Assembly: GCF_011075055.1 (NCBI RefSeq)
Contig: NC_058147.1
Location: forward strand, 7,130,001-7,194,000
Source of the DNA: Mangifera indica
Lineage: Eukaryota > Streptophyta > Magnoliopsida > Sapindales > Anacardiaceae
Direction: 5' to 3'
Length of the DNA stretch: 64,000 bases
Positions 12,902-24,659 of the stretch are shown here, piece after piece (within the stretch, counting starts at the first letter, position 1; the number at the start of each line of letters is the position of its first letter). Under the pieces are notes generated by a model. That model did not search any database. It was not told the DNA's origin and worked only from the letters and a program-made list of their open reading frames with translations. A program made the position numbers and the translations under genes.

Positions 12902-13534
12902 ATGTTGGTGGATTCTAACATAAGTTTAGAATGTATTTGGGAAGATTCTGTTAGAGCAAGGGTGCACGTGAAGAGAAGGAAGGGAAGAAGAAATGCCAAC
13001 ACAGGTGGACAGCCTATGGAGATGACAGATGACACTCTCTCAGAAATTAGACAAGCAGCAGATTCCCAGCAAGAAAATCAGGGCATGCAAGCAAGAGTAG
13101 GGACCACAGAGATATGCTGTGTTGAGCTGGCGCAATCTGATTTGGGAGCCAGCTATGGTGAGCGAAGGAAGAAAAAGAGACCTGGAGAGCATGAAAGAGG
13201 CAGAGAAGAAAATGGTGAAAACAGCCTCTCGAATGCTGGAAGGGAGACATTTGAAGTGTTTCTGGAATTAGTTATATTTTCCGAGTTGTGTTCTTATTTT
13301 CTGGATTGTAGTTTGTGTTGGTATTTTGGCTTGTTAATCTGTTCTGTTATGAATAAGAGGTTAATGTGGAAATCTTCTATGAATGCTTTTGACATTTTAT
13401 TAATACAAAAGGAATTCCACTGTTGCAATTGTCTTTGCAAATTACATTATCAAATTCTGCAGATCTTCTTTACACTAGTTACAATCGTTTACACAACCCC
13501 AGACATTTCCAGGTACCTAACAGATTCTATGTAA
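12902..13534 (+). other. Long open frame, possible retroelement remnant
   Basis: A 210-codon open frame has a basic, low-complexity N-terminal half (VHVKRRKGRR, later YGERRKKKRPGEHERGREE) and a hydrophobic second half that looks like translated non-coding DNA. The IWED...VHVKRRKGR segment recalls the basic tail after the integrase of some gypsy elements, but this is weak. It sits inside the intron-like gap of the STY kinase pseudogene, consistent with an insertion. I would not call it a gene. Confidence 0.25.
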
Positions 13535-14391
13535 CTTTGGACTTCATTGTGCTAGTTATCCACAATAGAAAACATGCCTATATAAAGGCTCCATTTAGAG
13601 CTGTAAGAACAATGATAAATTGTGATTAGTAAAAATTCATCCAAGAGTTGTTTGCTTTCCTTTACCTTAACAGCTATTTTCTCAAAACCCAAGTTTATCT
13701 TTTCTATGATTTATATCTACCTTTGATCCTCTTTTTTCTGCTAAGTTCTAATTTCAATTTCTGGATCCATAGACCCTATTGTCAAGCTATATCAAAAGAA
13801 GGTATAGTGCAAGAAGAGAAGTTCGCAAAGCCCCACCAATAAAAGTTGCATACAACTCAACTCAAGAGGCCAAGCCTTCACAGTAAACCATGTAAACAAC
13901 AAAGGAAAAAAAATGAAAACATATATAAAGATCCAATAGTGAAAATAGTGAAAGCATATTCCTGATGACTCAAGCAGATATCAGCACCAGGAAAACATAA
14001 ATTACCAAAAAAAAAAAAAAAGAAAAGAAAAAAATGGAAATCAAGCGAAAATTGCTTCTCATGCCCATCAAAATAATTCCCTGTCAACATCCATTTTTTC
14101 CTTTCTTTTAACTTTTTTTTTTGTTTTTAACCAAACAAAGCAACAAAAAATCATTAAGTCATTTACCAACAAAATAAAAATGAACTAACAAAAGAAGATC
14201 AAATCTACATGACTACATGCAACATACTAACACAGTGTGACTCCATCCGTACAATCCGAATCTTTCTATTCAGCTTGAACAACTTAAAATAACAAGAATA
14301 ATGTTCACATTCAAAATTAAAACAGCAAACTCAAAATCAGTTTCTTTCAAAAGAAAAAAAAAAACGTACACGTATATATTTGTATGATTAC

Positions 14392-14555
14392 CTCGCAGGC
14401 GATTATTGAAGTGAGCATCCAACTGTTCGCGAAACTCCGGATTATACACAGCCTCTTCATTTCCACACTATACCAACCGATTAAACATGTCGTTTCGCAA
14501 ACCGTAGTTACTAAAACTCCCGAAGCTACGTGGTGGAGACGAGCTGCTCTTCTAG
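14392..14555 (-). pseudogene. ACT-domain STY-type protein kinase fragment, exon 1-like
   Basis: The minus-strand frame reads SPPRSFGSFSNYGLRNDMFN, RLV, stop, then CGNEEAVYNPEFREQLDAHF and NNRLR before a GGTAATC donor. NPEFxxxLxxHFNxLP followed by YGLDxNxxRxEDVLLH is characteristic of the N-terminus of ACT-domain STY kinases. The TAG replaces a codon that is usually Glu, so the fragment is dead. It lies upstream (minus sense) of the exon 2-like piece at 12573-12711. Confidence 0.6.
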
Positions 14556-14581
14556 AGTTAAAAATTTTTAATACAATCTGT

Positions 14582-15483
14582 TAATCCGACACAACATGAT
14601 ACGGAAAATATTAGGTTAGAGTTAAGTTTTTGATATAAAATTTATTTTGGGTTAATCTGATATGATTCGAAATTAATTGTGATATTATTAGAGTTCACGC
14701 AAAAGTAATCCGATACGATATGATACGAAAAATATCGAGTTAGGGTTGAGTTTTTTATATGAAATTTATTTCGACTTAAAATTAAATCAGGTAATGTTAG
14801 AGTTTACACGAAAGTAATTCGATACGATTCGAATTGATACGAATGTTTTGGATAAATATTATTTTAAAATATTACGTATAATTGTATTTTTATATAATTA
14901 TAATTACTCATATGATTATTTATTTTTATTTAAATATTTTATTTTATTATTAATTAGTAAGAATTTGATTTGGTTAGTCAGATTATAGATATCTTTTTTA
15001 AAGATTTTACTTATATTATAATTATATGTTGCATTTTTATAGTAATAATTTGAAATTTTTACATATTACATATAATTGTATTTTTATTTAATTATAATTA
15101 CTCATATTATTTTTTTTTATTTAAATATTTTTTTATTTAAATATTTTATTTTATTATTAAGTCGTAAAAATTTGATTCGGTTAGTTAGATTATTGACATG
15201 TTTTTAGATCATTTGTCAATAAGAGAAAATGTTATATTGTATGTTTTATTAATAATAGGTTGCGATAATTTAGTGAAAAAATTAAAACAATAAAAACACT
15301 TTGAAGAGTGAAAATAATAAATAATTTTGGATCAAATTGGGTCAGTTTGGATTAACTCGAATATTAAAGGGTTGAGTTAGGGTTAAAAAATTTTAACACG
15401 ATTTTAATTCTAATCAGATTAGAGTTAAAGGTTTTTGACATGAAACTCGAAATAACACGAAACGAAGACGCAAACTGCTAGGT
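14582..15483. repeat. TE-derived repeat with GATACGA/GTTAGGGTTGAG units
   Basis: Two tandem diverged units of about 125 bp (14582-14706 and about 14707-14830) share AATCCGATACGA..GATACGAAAAATAT..GTTGAGTTTTT. A further related stretch, 15330-15483, ends CAAACTGCTAGGTCTA. The pattern resembles the dispersed 'AACCCGACACGAC' class of plant DNA transposon. No coding capacity. Confidence 0.4.
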
Positions 15484-15539
15484 CTACTCTCTCCCACTCC
15501 TTTAGTCCAATCCATAGCGCTTTACTTTCAAGAATCCTT

Positions 15540-15811
15540 TTTCCAAGTCTGGTTTAGAAGGAAAAATGTGATTTGTCAGAATTAAAAAACTTTAGATAAG
15601 AGTGAAATAATTAGTTTTTAAAATTTGAAGAAAAATATAATAAATTATATATATTTTTAATAATATTATTAAAATGATGAATTTATTCTTAATTTTAACT
15701 GAAAATTTGAATAGAATTTATCTCATAGATAAGTGTTTAAGTTTAAAAAAAATTAGAGTACAAGACTTTCAGATTTCAATATGCTTTAGGTGGGAGCAAG
15801 TCTTTTGGCCT
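15540..15811. mobile_element. Right half of a GGCCAAAAGACTT-family element
   Basis: Ends TTTAGGTGGGAGCAAGTCTTTTGGCC, the inverted family terminus, and carries the conserved TTAGTTTTTAAAATTTGAAG phrase. The left end was not found, so this is a truncated copy. Confidence 0.5.
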
Positions 15812-16187
15812 ATTTTTTTTTATATCAGAAGAAGGCATCTGAAAAGGGAGCAAAAGGGGAGGAAGAGACATCTGGCTAATGACGGTCTACTTTAAGCTCG
15901 AATGACTATCAGGGCTGATTCAAAATTTCCAAAATCCGATCCAAAATGGAACTTAAACCCGGTGAAAACGGATTGCGAACCTAGCTAATCAACCAATTTC
16001 GTATAAACAAGTCTTACCATCAAGAGTAAATTTTTTATGAGAATAAAATAAAAGGAAATTACATTAAAATTTAGGTCCACTTGCACAAGGTAGGTTAAGC
16101 ATTGGATATTAGGTACGTAGATTGTGCACATACATGGAACGTGATACGCCGCCATGAAATTTATTACGAACTGCTCAATTCAAACTA

Positions 16188-17138
16188 GGGAAAGGGCTAA
16201 TTTTCCATCCAAGTTTTGGTCAAAATTCAAAATCATATTTATGACAGATGAAAAATTCAAATATTTATTCATAAACTAATTGTAATCTAAATTTTCAGTT
16301 AGAAACAGAGGTAAAATTCTCATTTCATCCATACGTCTTAAAACCTAAAAAAATTATATCATTTCACCCCTTAGTTTAGAAAACTTACATTTACCCCTTC
16401 AATTAAACTTTAAAAAATTCACTTCCCCCCTTTTCAGATTTCATCTCCTGTGGCTTAAGGAATCGATTGACGATCGGAAAGAAACAAACGCTTCTCTGAT
16501 GAAGGGCAACCCTTCGTCATCCAGATCTAGATAATGAAGAGTCATCCAAATTGGCAAGAAGAGACAAAAGACGATGAGTCGTCATTTTTTACTTTGTCCA
16601 TACGCAACAACGAAGGAAGATGAAGCGTTGTCCTTCGTCATTTGGATGAAACGATGAAGGACGACGCTTCGTCGTTGCGTTTGGATGATGCAACAAAGGA
16701 CGACTCATCGAATCTTTTAGATGATGAAGGACGACTCTTCGTCATCGTCATCCTTCATTGTCACGTTTGGATGATTGTCCTTCATTGTCTTTCTTGATTG
16801 GATTTGAAAGATGGGTGGGTCATCGGTCGGAATGATGGTCTTCGAAAAATAAATAAAACCTAAAGGTGAAATCTAAACTTTTCAAACTTTGTGAATGAGT
16901 TGAAGTGTTAGTTTTTAAAATCTAAAGGGAGGGGATGGGGGGGGGGGGGGGGGGGGGGGGAAGGAATGATATAAATTTCAAAGTTTTATGGTTATGGGTA
17001 AAATAACGATTTTACTCCTGCTTCTAATTGAAAATTTAGACGACAATTAGACTCTGGGTGAATGTTTAAGTTTTTCATCTGTCGTAGGTATGATTTCGAG
17101 ATTAGGCTAAAATTTGGGTGGGAAATAGTCCTTTTCCC
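16188..17138. mobile_element. MULE-like non-autonomous element with 9-bp target duplication
   Basis: Starts GGGAAAGGGCTAATTTTCCA and ends with the inverted GGGTGGGAAATAGTCCTTTT plus CCC. The terminal inverted repeats extend about 100 bp with mismatches. It is flanked by TTCAAACTA (16179-16187) and TTCAATCTA (17139-17147), a 9-bp direct repeat with one mismatch, which is the Mutator-type signature. The core (16480-16800) is built of repeated GATGAAGGACGAC/GTCGTCCTTCATC blocks in both orientations. A 24-base G run lies at 16937-16960. No transposase. Confidence 0.75.
16937..16960. repeat. Poly-G tract (24 G)
   Basis: An uninterrupted run of 24 G on the plus strand inside the right arm of the MULE-like element. 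Long G homopolymers are rare in this AT-rich window and prone to sequencing error, so the exact length is uncertain. Confidence 0.85.
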
Positions 17139-17762
17139 TTCAATCTATTTCGAATATTACTTCAACAAAAAATCATAATCTTTGCTGTCATAAACATGCC
17201 ATTGATGGAATGGAAAATATATATTCCATAATTGCGTAACTAAAAATAGAATGATCCGCCATGTATATGAACCGTATCTACGTAGTTTCATATTGCCTCT
17301 AGAACACCATTACTATTTCCTAGTACTTTGATTATACCCCAGTTACCTAGCTAAAAGTTTAATTTTGTTTAAATTCCTACCATTACCTTAAAACACTTAT
17401 TCTGCTTCGACTTTTTGCCTAATATTATACCATTATATACAGGATTTCTTAAAAGCTGATCTAAATTTTTATGTAAAATTTGAAAAATATAAATGTTTAT
17501 TAAAGACGCATAATATATAATTAAATTTATAAATAAATTTTTGGTTACTTCATTTTATAAGTTTTAATATTTGGTTCTTCACAGTTAACATTTTCCTAAA
17601 TAAAATGTATTAATTGATATGATGAAATATATTATTCATTGACGTCCTTAATATTGATACATATTAAGGGCACCCTACTATATTTTTTTCTTAAAAAAAA
17701 TTGAAATGACTAGGAAGGAAATTTGGACTCAAGATAAAAATCCTAGTATTACCACCATAAAC

Positions 17763-18248
17763 TCAATATAAAAGTTCTTCACGTCTGACACTAAGTGACC
17801 TTTCAATATGTCTCACTCCAAGTAGTTGAGTAACGCAAAGTTTCTTCATGAATTTCCAGTAATCTTCATCTGGGGCAGCAACGAAGCCTGAATCTCCAAA
17901 GAGTATAGTATCCCGGAAAGCGGATTTTGGGAGAAAGGAGAAGTTGATATCATGTTTTTTGAACATTTCAGTGGCAACAGAAGCAATGAAACGTGAATGC
18001 AAGACATAGATCCAATTTCGGAGAAGGAGGAGAGGACCATATTTGGAGGAAATTTCGGCCAAGTTGTGAACGGTTGGGCTGAGAAGATGAGGATGACCGA
18101 TAAGAGGAAGAGCTGGTGGGCTTGGAGGGAGACAAAGGTGGGTGTATGATGATCTTTTCAGCTGTATGAAGATAGATGAAAGTAAGAAAGGCAAGATTAT
18201 GCAGAGCAATAAGAAGAAGATGAGGTAATAATATTGCACGGTGGACAT
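17763..18248 (-). pseudogene. Cytochrome P450 (CYP705/CYP93-like) exon 1 fragment
   Basis: The minus-strand frame starts MSTVQYYYLIFFLLL (membrane anchor), then has a proline-rich hinge PPSPPALPLIGHPHLL, AEISSKYGPLLLL and a partial B-C region, SGFVAAPDEDYWKFMKKLCV then TQLLGVRHIERSLSVRREEL, before stopping. Members of this family are about 510 aa with a roughly 300-codon first exon; here only about 160 codons remain. An in-frame ATG 12 codons upstream (18284) is also possible. It is on the same strand as the exon-2 copy at 20164-20668 but lies downstream of it, so the two cannot form one gene without rearrangement. Confidence 0.85.
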
Positions 18249-18289
18249 ATTAATCGCATGCATGCATATACATGTATATATCATCTATC

Positions 18290-19237
18290 TGAGCCGCCAT
18301 TTATCGCTAGCAAACTTCACAACACATTGTTTCCTTTTCGCTTTACTTTCATGTAAATGGCATTTATTTACAGATGGATTGAATTAAAAAGTTAGGGTAC
18401 TGCTTCATCAATTGACCATCCAACTCTTAAAACACCCAGTTCGTCTTTTTATTTTAACTCTATTTGGAAATAAAAATTAAGTAATTTGTCCACAAATTGA
18501 GTAGTTATGTTTTAATATCCAAGGAAAAAGTAGAAGTCAATAGATAAAACGATAACAAGGTGTTGGAACAAGAAATCCTTTGCTATATCTTTTGGAAATA
18601 TTTTGATATGTGGTAAGATTAATTATAATTTTGATTAAATAAAATTAGATAATTAAATAATTTAATGTCAGTTTATAGATGAATACAGGTGATAAATACA
18701 AATAAACTCAATACAATTAAAGGTTATAATCTAAGTAAATAAAATAAGTGTGTTTTGGGGTTTATTAAACATTGATGAAGGGTCAATTAACTTATTATAT
18801 ATTAGTTAGATCTCTGTTCTAAAATTTGATGTAGGATAATTGAATTCAAATTATATAATGATTCATATATTCTTATTATCTTAAAATTTAATTCAATATT
18901 TTATAGGTATAAATCTACATATTTAATATATGCCTATTTTACCATGAAGGGCTGACTTTAAAATTAAATAAATAAATAGTAAAATGGACCGTTCAAGTCA
19001 ATGCATCAATTGGGTGGTGGCCCAGTTTCTGTAAGCAAGTTGTTCAGAGCAATACAAAGCCTGGGTGATCTGGTCAATCAGGTGAGTACATCCATGTGCT
19101 AAAATGTGCATAAAAGCTAGCAAGGGTGAGCCAGTCACCAGACAAATAACGTAAGTGCCTGTCGACTCAAGTCTTTAAAATATTTGTAGAATTGTGCTCA
19201 ATGATACAATTAGTTAGCGTTTCATGAAATTCGCCTA
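18290..19237. other. Intergenic DNA, nothing recognised
   Basis: AT-rich sequence between the P450 exon-1 fragment and the left arm of the inverted duplication. No gene, no paired repeat seen. Confidence 0.5.
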
Positions 19238-20668
19238 TAAATACTATATGCTCTTTATTATTGCTATTAATTTTAATTCGAGAGTTTACAGCTAGCCTTT
19301 TGGGTCACCAATTAAGAGAGACTTGCTTGCTCACTGATCTCTATACCCAAGTAAGCATGGTCTCAATACTTTGCCCACAATTTTTGTAGAAACGCTCATG
19401 TTTCTTTCGTATGTTTCGTGGCCGTGCCCACAGTTTTTCAAAGAATAATATCTTGATGTTTGTGCTGTTCATGTTATGCATTTGCCAAAAGTTCATAAAA
19501 AGTTTCCACCCCTAATTTTCACCGAGTGGTTTCATCAAACAATGTCAAACCAATATATTTAGACCCTGATCAGATAGTGGCTTGGTCAAAGAGACAATTC
19601 ATTGGTTAAGTCTTTATAACATAATTAAATTTTTAATAAATTTTAAAAAAATAATCCTATATTAATTTGCCACTAGATCTCTGACCTAATGACTGAAACA
19701 CGACTTAGTGTTATACATTATTCAAAATTAAATCTAATAATTAAAATGAATTTAAATTATGATTTGACACTAATTTACAATCAGACCGGATGATTTAAGA
19801 TTTTAAAACATTGTATTAAACCCCTTATATGTTTGAAAGAAAAATTAATTATCTTTCAATTCCTCAGCCATATTTAGAACAACCACACACCCAACTATCT
19901 AAGAGTAAATTAATTGCGATGGAATAAGGTGAAAGCTTTTCTTTTCCCTTCGAAGCAAATATGAATTATTAATGCATGTGTTTTCAATTCCACACACTGA
20001 AAACCCTTTTCTGAATTGGTTCATTCGCTTAAACAACATGATATTTATTCAGATATGATTTAATTTTATGGATAGAAATTCACAGAACATACAAAGTACA
20101 CTGAAAATTCATCCTTTATTTCCATCTAGTCTACTGAAAATCACACTGCATGCTTGGTGTCATTTAATGAAATGGGTTGAAGTGAACCACAGGCCGGCAC
20201 TGAAGTTGCTGAGACAAGGTGGTTATTGACATGCCTGATCCAGCTTCCGCAAAATCAAAGCATTGAACCATTGTAGCAATTGCAATATTCATCTAGGCTA
20301 ATGCTAAGAGTGAACTGGGGCAACTTCTGACCTTTCCTCCTCAAAAAGAAACATAATTTATAAGTTGTTTCTTCATCTGGGTTATTAGATTTTTGTTCCT
20401 TCAAACAAACTAAGAACCTCTCAGGCTGGAACTCCTGTGGTTTCTCCCATAAATCAGGATTCCTCATAATGGCACATACATTAATGGCTGTTATAGTTCT
20501 TTCTGGTATATCAAACCCCTTGATGTTACAATTTTCGTAGACTTCCCGGACAAATACAGGAGTTGGTGGATACAGTCTCAGTGATTCCTTCAAAGCTGCC
20601 TGTAAATAAGGAAGATTTGGTACCTCTGATTCTTCAACTAGTCTGCTCCTTTCAACAATTGATTCAAT
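19238..20668. repeat. Left arm of an inverted segmental duplication
   Basis: The sequence from about 19238 to 20668 recurs in inverse orientation at about 25424-28381. Examples: TTCGAGAGTTTA...GTGGGCACGGCC-type segments at 19270-19440 match 28180-28345 reversed, and the P450 exon-2 body matches across its length. This arm lacks the 1.5-kb MULE and the 77-bp tandem repeat of the right arm. Beyond 20668 the homology stops in a TE-like sequence with GAACTGGTTAAACTAG and CACCGGTCCGGTTTTA. Confidence 0.85.
20164..20668 (-). pseudogene. Cytochrome P450 exon 2, left-arm copy (frameshifted)
   Basis: The minus strand encodes RSRLVEESEVPNLPYL, then KESLRLYPPTPVFVREVYEN (K-helix ExxR) and FQPERFLV (PERF). 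The frame shifts after PDEET, so the heme-binding region and the C-terminus (FNPFH, stop at 20166-20164) are in other frames. The I-helix half is missing: homology to the right-arm copy begins only at IESIVERS. It is clearly non-functional. Best matched by eye to the CYP705/CYP93 group of plant A-type P450s. Confidence 0.88.
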
Positions 20669-21199
20669 TTTTAAGTAAAATCTATTCATTATAATTTGAT
20701 AATAAGTTGAACTGATCGATTCCCGATTGAACTGGTTAAACTAGTCAAACCATAAACCAGTGAGATAATCAATTCAATCACCGGTCCGGTTTTATAAATA
20801 TTGTTTTTCTTCTTTATTTTGTAAGTCATTTCAACCCAACAAACAACATTGCAATATTGTACATGTTATAAGATGTTTGGAATGGGCCCTTATTCAATTA
20901 AAACAAAAAATTAAAACATAAAAAACAAAAAAATAAAACACAAAAACACAATAAAATAAAACTATTTCATTAATTAAAGGGTTACAAAGATAATCTGAAC
21001 AGTTTAAAGATTTCGAGACTCCTTTTTTTCAACTGTTCAAAACATCAAAGACCTTCCTGAATCAACCGAAAGTGGCTGCCCTCAAAATCTGAACCCTAAT
21101 AAATATATATTTTTTTCCCCATTTTGAAATCTAACACCTTATTTATAATAAAATTATCTTATAAATTGAGGACAAGTATCCTAATCCTAATATGAGTTA

Positions 21200-24100
21200 T
21201 CAAGACCCCCCTTTATTTCCTCTAAATTTGATACCAAGCTCTTGTTCGACAAACTCTCCTCCACAAATAGGCGGATACTTGCTGGCAAGAGGGGATTCCG
21301 CAAAGTGGCCTAAAGGCTTCAACACAGCATCTGACGCAATGTGGGCAAAAAGCTACATATGACAGAAAATTACCATAAATAAGCATCTTGGGAGCTAGGA
21401 AAAGTCCATTACAACCAACTGTCAAAATGCCACCTTGGAAATAGACAATGATATAACAGAATTAATGATAGGTGCTGGCAGCACTCACCGTTGAAGATAC
21501 TCTCCATAGGCTGCGGTTTTGCTCTGATGCTAGTTTGATTTCATTGATTGTCCTGCTCGTGACAACAACTTCATGCATTCCGGCAAGGCAGTCTTCAGCA
21601 GTCAACCATTCTATCTGCATATGTACCCGGTGCAAAGAAAAAAGACTCGACTTAAAATAAAAACATAATGGATCATTAGTGTATCAGTCTAAGAGCTCAA
21701 TTAATGAAGTGTGAAAAATTAAAATACAAGCAGTGAAATTCCACGCTTTACAAAAAAAGGAAGAATCTCTAGCACTCCTAATTAGGACATAATTCATAAT
21801 GGTATACATAATTAATGTGTATACACGCTCATTTAATCAGTGACATTATAGCTAAGTAATGAAGCCTCAATGTTCACCAAATGCAAGTAACTAGATAAAA
21901 CGATGACATATTAAATTAATTAAGAAGATCATAACTTCAATGATGGGTATCAGCCCTTAAATTGTCAGACTCTGACATCTCAGAATGTGACATTACTGTT
22001 TCTGTAAACATTTATGCTAATTGCTTTCTGTAAAAGCCAGCTCATTCCGGCAGTGAACTAGTTTATGCAACAACCATCCTAGCAATTCATCAATAGAAAT
22101 GCGATGATCATGGTCTTACCTGCTTTCCTGTCTGAACCAAAAGGCATCCAACAGGAACCTTCACTTCAACTTTTTGCCCATTCCTTAGCCAAATGTTTAG
22201 ACCAGGGAATCTACTTCTGCCGTGAATTGTTAGAAAGTTAAGGTCATAATGATATCCTGCAAACACAGTGCCTTCCTGACCATGACGAGCAAGGTCACTC
22301 CCAGTTGGAGCAACAAGATGTGGTCCCTGCATTCGAAGGAAAAATTACCAGCAACTAAAAAGTGCATGAAGTAGACAGGGACAGAAAGTTCTTTGATAGA
22401 TATAAAAGGAATGTTGCAATAAAAATAAAAGTAATGAAGTGATACAATGTCACACTTGCAGGCAACAGTAAGGACTAAGAAGGCAAATATTTCTGAAATA
22501 CGAGAATATGTTAAGAAGAGAGCCGAAATACTAGTGAAGGCAACATCCAATTGCTACTCTAAACAGAAACTATTCCATCCAATCAAGTTATGAAATTGTT
22601 AGAAACTTTCAATATACGATCAGACCAGATTATCAAGGAGGTTCTATTATCTTTCTAATCCAGCATCAAAACCTTTTGCTTATAACAGCCCTCTCAACCT
22701 GGCCTATGAGACACAAAAATCTCATCTGGTTAATTGTGACAAGGCATAAACAAGAACTCATAGTGCAACAAATTAAATAGCCAATGATTCATTATTGACA
22801 AATAACTTTACACTTGTTCTGGAAAAGGAGAGGAGAAAGATAAAAAGAAAGAATCAGAAACAAAAAGATTAAAAAGGAAATAGCACTGTATGTTATGCTA
22901 TAATTCACTTTCTAAGGAGTCAAATGCCATCATTTAAGAATGGAAAAAGCAAAGGAATTAGCGTATTCCCGCTTTTCAGATAAAGTAGAGAAATACATGC
23001 AGTGTGATAGAATGTAGTAAACTTCCAATCAAAGCTCTTTTAAAAACTGTTTTATTAGACCATCGTCAGCATAAAAAGCTTACTTATAGAATTCTGATTT
23101 TAGTCTGAAACAAAATTACCAGCAAAGAGTTCGAGATAGATTTGAAGACACTAAATGATACAATTAGTTATAATAGAACTAGTAAACATTTTTTACCTGC
23201 TTCATAAGAGAAGTGAATGCATCCTTTGGCAATCCAAAACCAATAGCTGCCATTTCAGCAACAACCTGATCCAGGAATCAAGGTACAAGAAATAATTAAA
23301 TAGTATTAATCAGCATACAAAAACCAAACTCCAGCATCAACTCACCTCTATAGCAGATATCATTTTGTATCCCCAGGAGTCCATGGTATCTTTCCACTCA
23401 GGAAAACCATCAGGTATGACAGGCTCTAAATAAAGTTCCTGCATGAGAGGGATGGAAATGAGAATATAGTACTCAAAGTAATTGAATATGACTGAAACAG
23501 CAGCAAGGTGAAACCTGAAAGCGGGTGTTTGATGGCCGAGGACCAACCCTCCACAAGTATCGCCACTTTGTATCTGGTCCACTAGGCAAGGTTGGTTGAG
23601 ACTTTTTGGGCATTGCTTTTAATTTCTCTTGCATTTCCTCATCAACCAGGCTTCTTGGAACTTCTACTCCTTCTGGAGTGACCCCAACCTTTTAAATCCA
23701 TTACACCAGAGACCTTTTAAAATAATTGTCCCACATACACCAATGTGAACTTACAAGACAAACATTAGCAAATAGAAAAAAAATCATTTCATCTGTTCTT
23801 GTTAAAATTCACTCCCGTTAAATAAGATTTAAGCTTCTTTATCCAGTTTTCAACAGCAGTTCTCACTCTCTGCTAGACTAACGAAGGAGAGTGCCCATAG
23901 AATCTAGCAATACTGAGACATCCCTAAAATTGCTGCTCTCACTTTATGCATCAAGCCCAACCATCTAATAATGCAGAAGGGAAAGAACTCTTTAATTTTT
24001 TTTAAACAAACACAAACAAGTCAAATAATAACCAAGGCAATTTTTGTATTTTAGTTACTAAACTTAACTTACTCCAATGGTCTTATGGGAACCCTATCAT

Positions 24101-24633
24101 TGTTGGCTGGGAACTCTTTCTTTTGTGAAGGAAGAAAGGAACTAAGTGCGATCAATACATTCAAGACAAGAACTGAAAATTTCTCATCAATATCCAAACA
24201 AAACACTACAAAATTAATTATAGAAATATATTAATTTCCTCCCACTCAGTTTGGTCAAAATTTACTCTACTTTCTTTGCTCTCAACCAAGGTAAAACCAA
24301 CAACATAAAAATAAAAGAAAACGGAAAGAAAAACATATATCCGCAATTAAATTATACATATCAGACCTGGTAATGCAAATTTGGCCTCTCCTGCAACAGC
24401 TTGAACTCCTTTGGTCTCTCGAAGTACTTCTCCATCATATCGAGAAACTGATCGTTGTCCTCCACCGTACATCTCGGATCCTTCACCAACAGAGCCCCCG
24501 TTTCCCTCAGAAGCCGACTGACCTCCCGACACAATTCAACGAGTTCAGTCGACATTGTCGCCACGTCACCATCTCCGTTGGCTTCGACGGCGACTGACAA
24601 ATACGGTGAAAGATCGATCACCGGTATATCCAT
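21200..24633 (-). CDS. 2-oxoglutarate/Fe(II)-dependent dioxygenase family protein
   Basis: Seven exons on the minus strand: 24633-24367, 23688-23515, 23438-23346, 23265-23197, 22326-22120, 21614-21489 and 21352-21200. All introns are GT-AG and lie between codons; the product is 362 aa. It starts MDIPVIDLSPYL (DIOX_N-like). Fe ligands are His227 and Asp229 in GYHYDLNFLTIHGRS and His284 in GMHEVVV. The 2-oxoglutarate-binding Arg308 and Ser310 are in LWRVSST. It resembles the plant clade of At3g46490-type 2OG oxygenases of about 330-360 aa, whose substrate is not known to me. All catalytic residues are present and no stop interrupts it, so it looks functional. A second ATG eight codons upstream (24657) would add a Lys-rich stretch and is less likely. 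The gene sits in the loop of the inverted P450 duplication. Confidence 0.92.
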
Positions 24634-24659
24634 GGCTCGTATCTTTTTTTTTTTCAATG

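Noticed and set aside
21222..21425. 67-codon minus-strand frame (MTVGCNGLFLAPK...)
   Set aside because: Wrong frame across the last intron and exon of the dioxygenase; the correct frame gives the conserved C-terminus.
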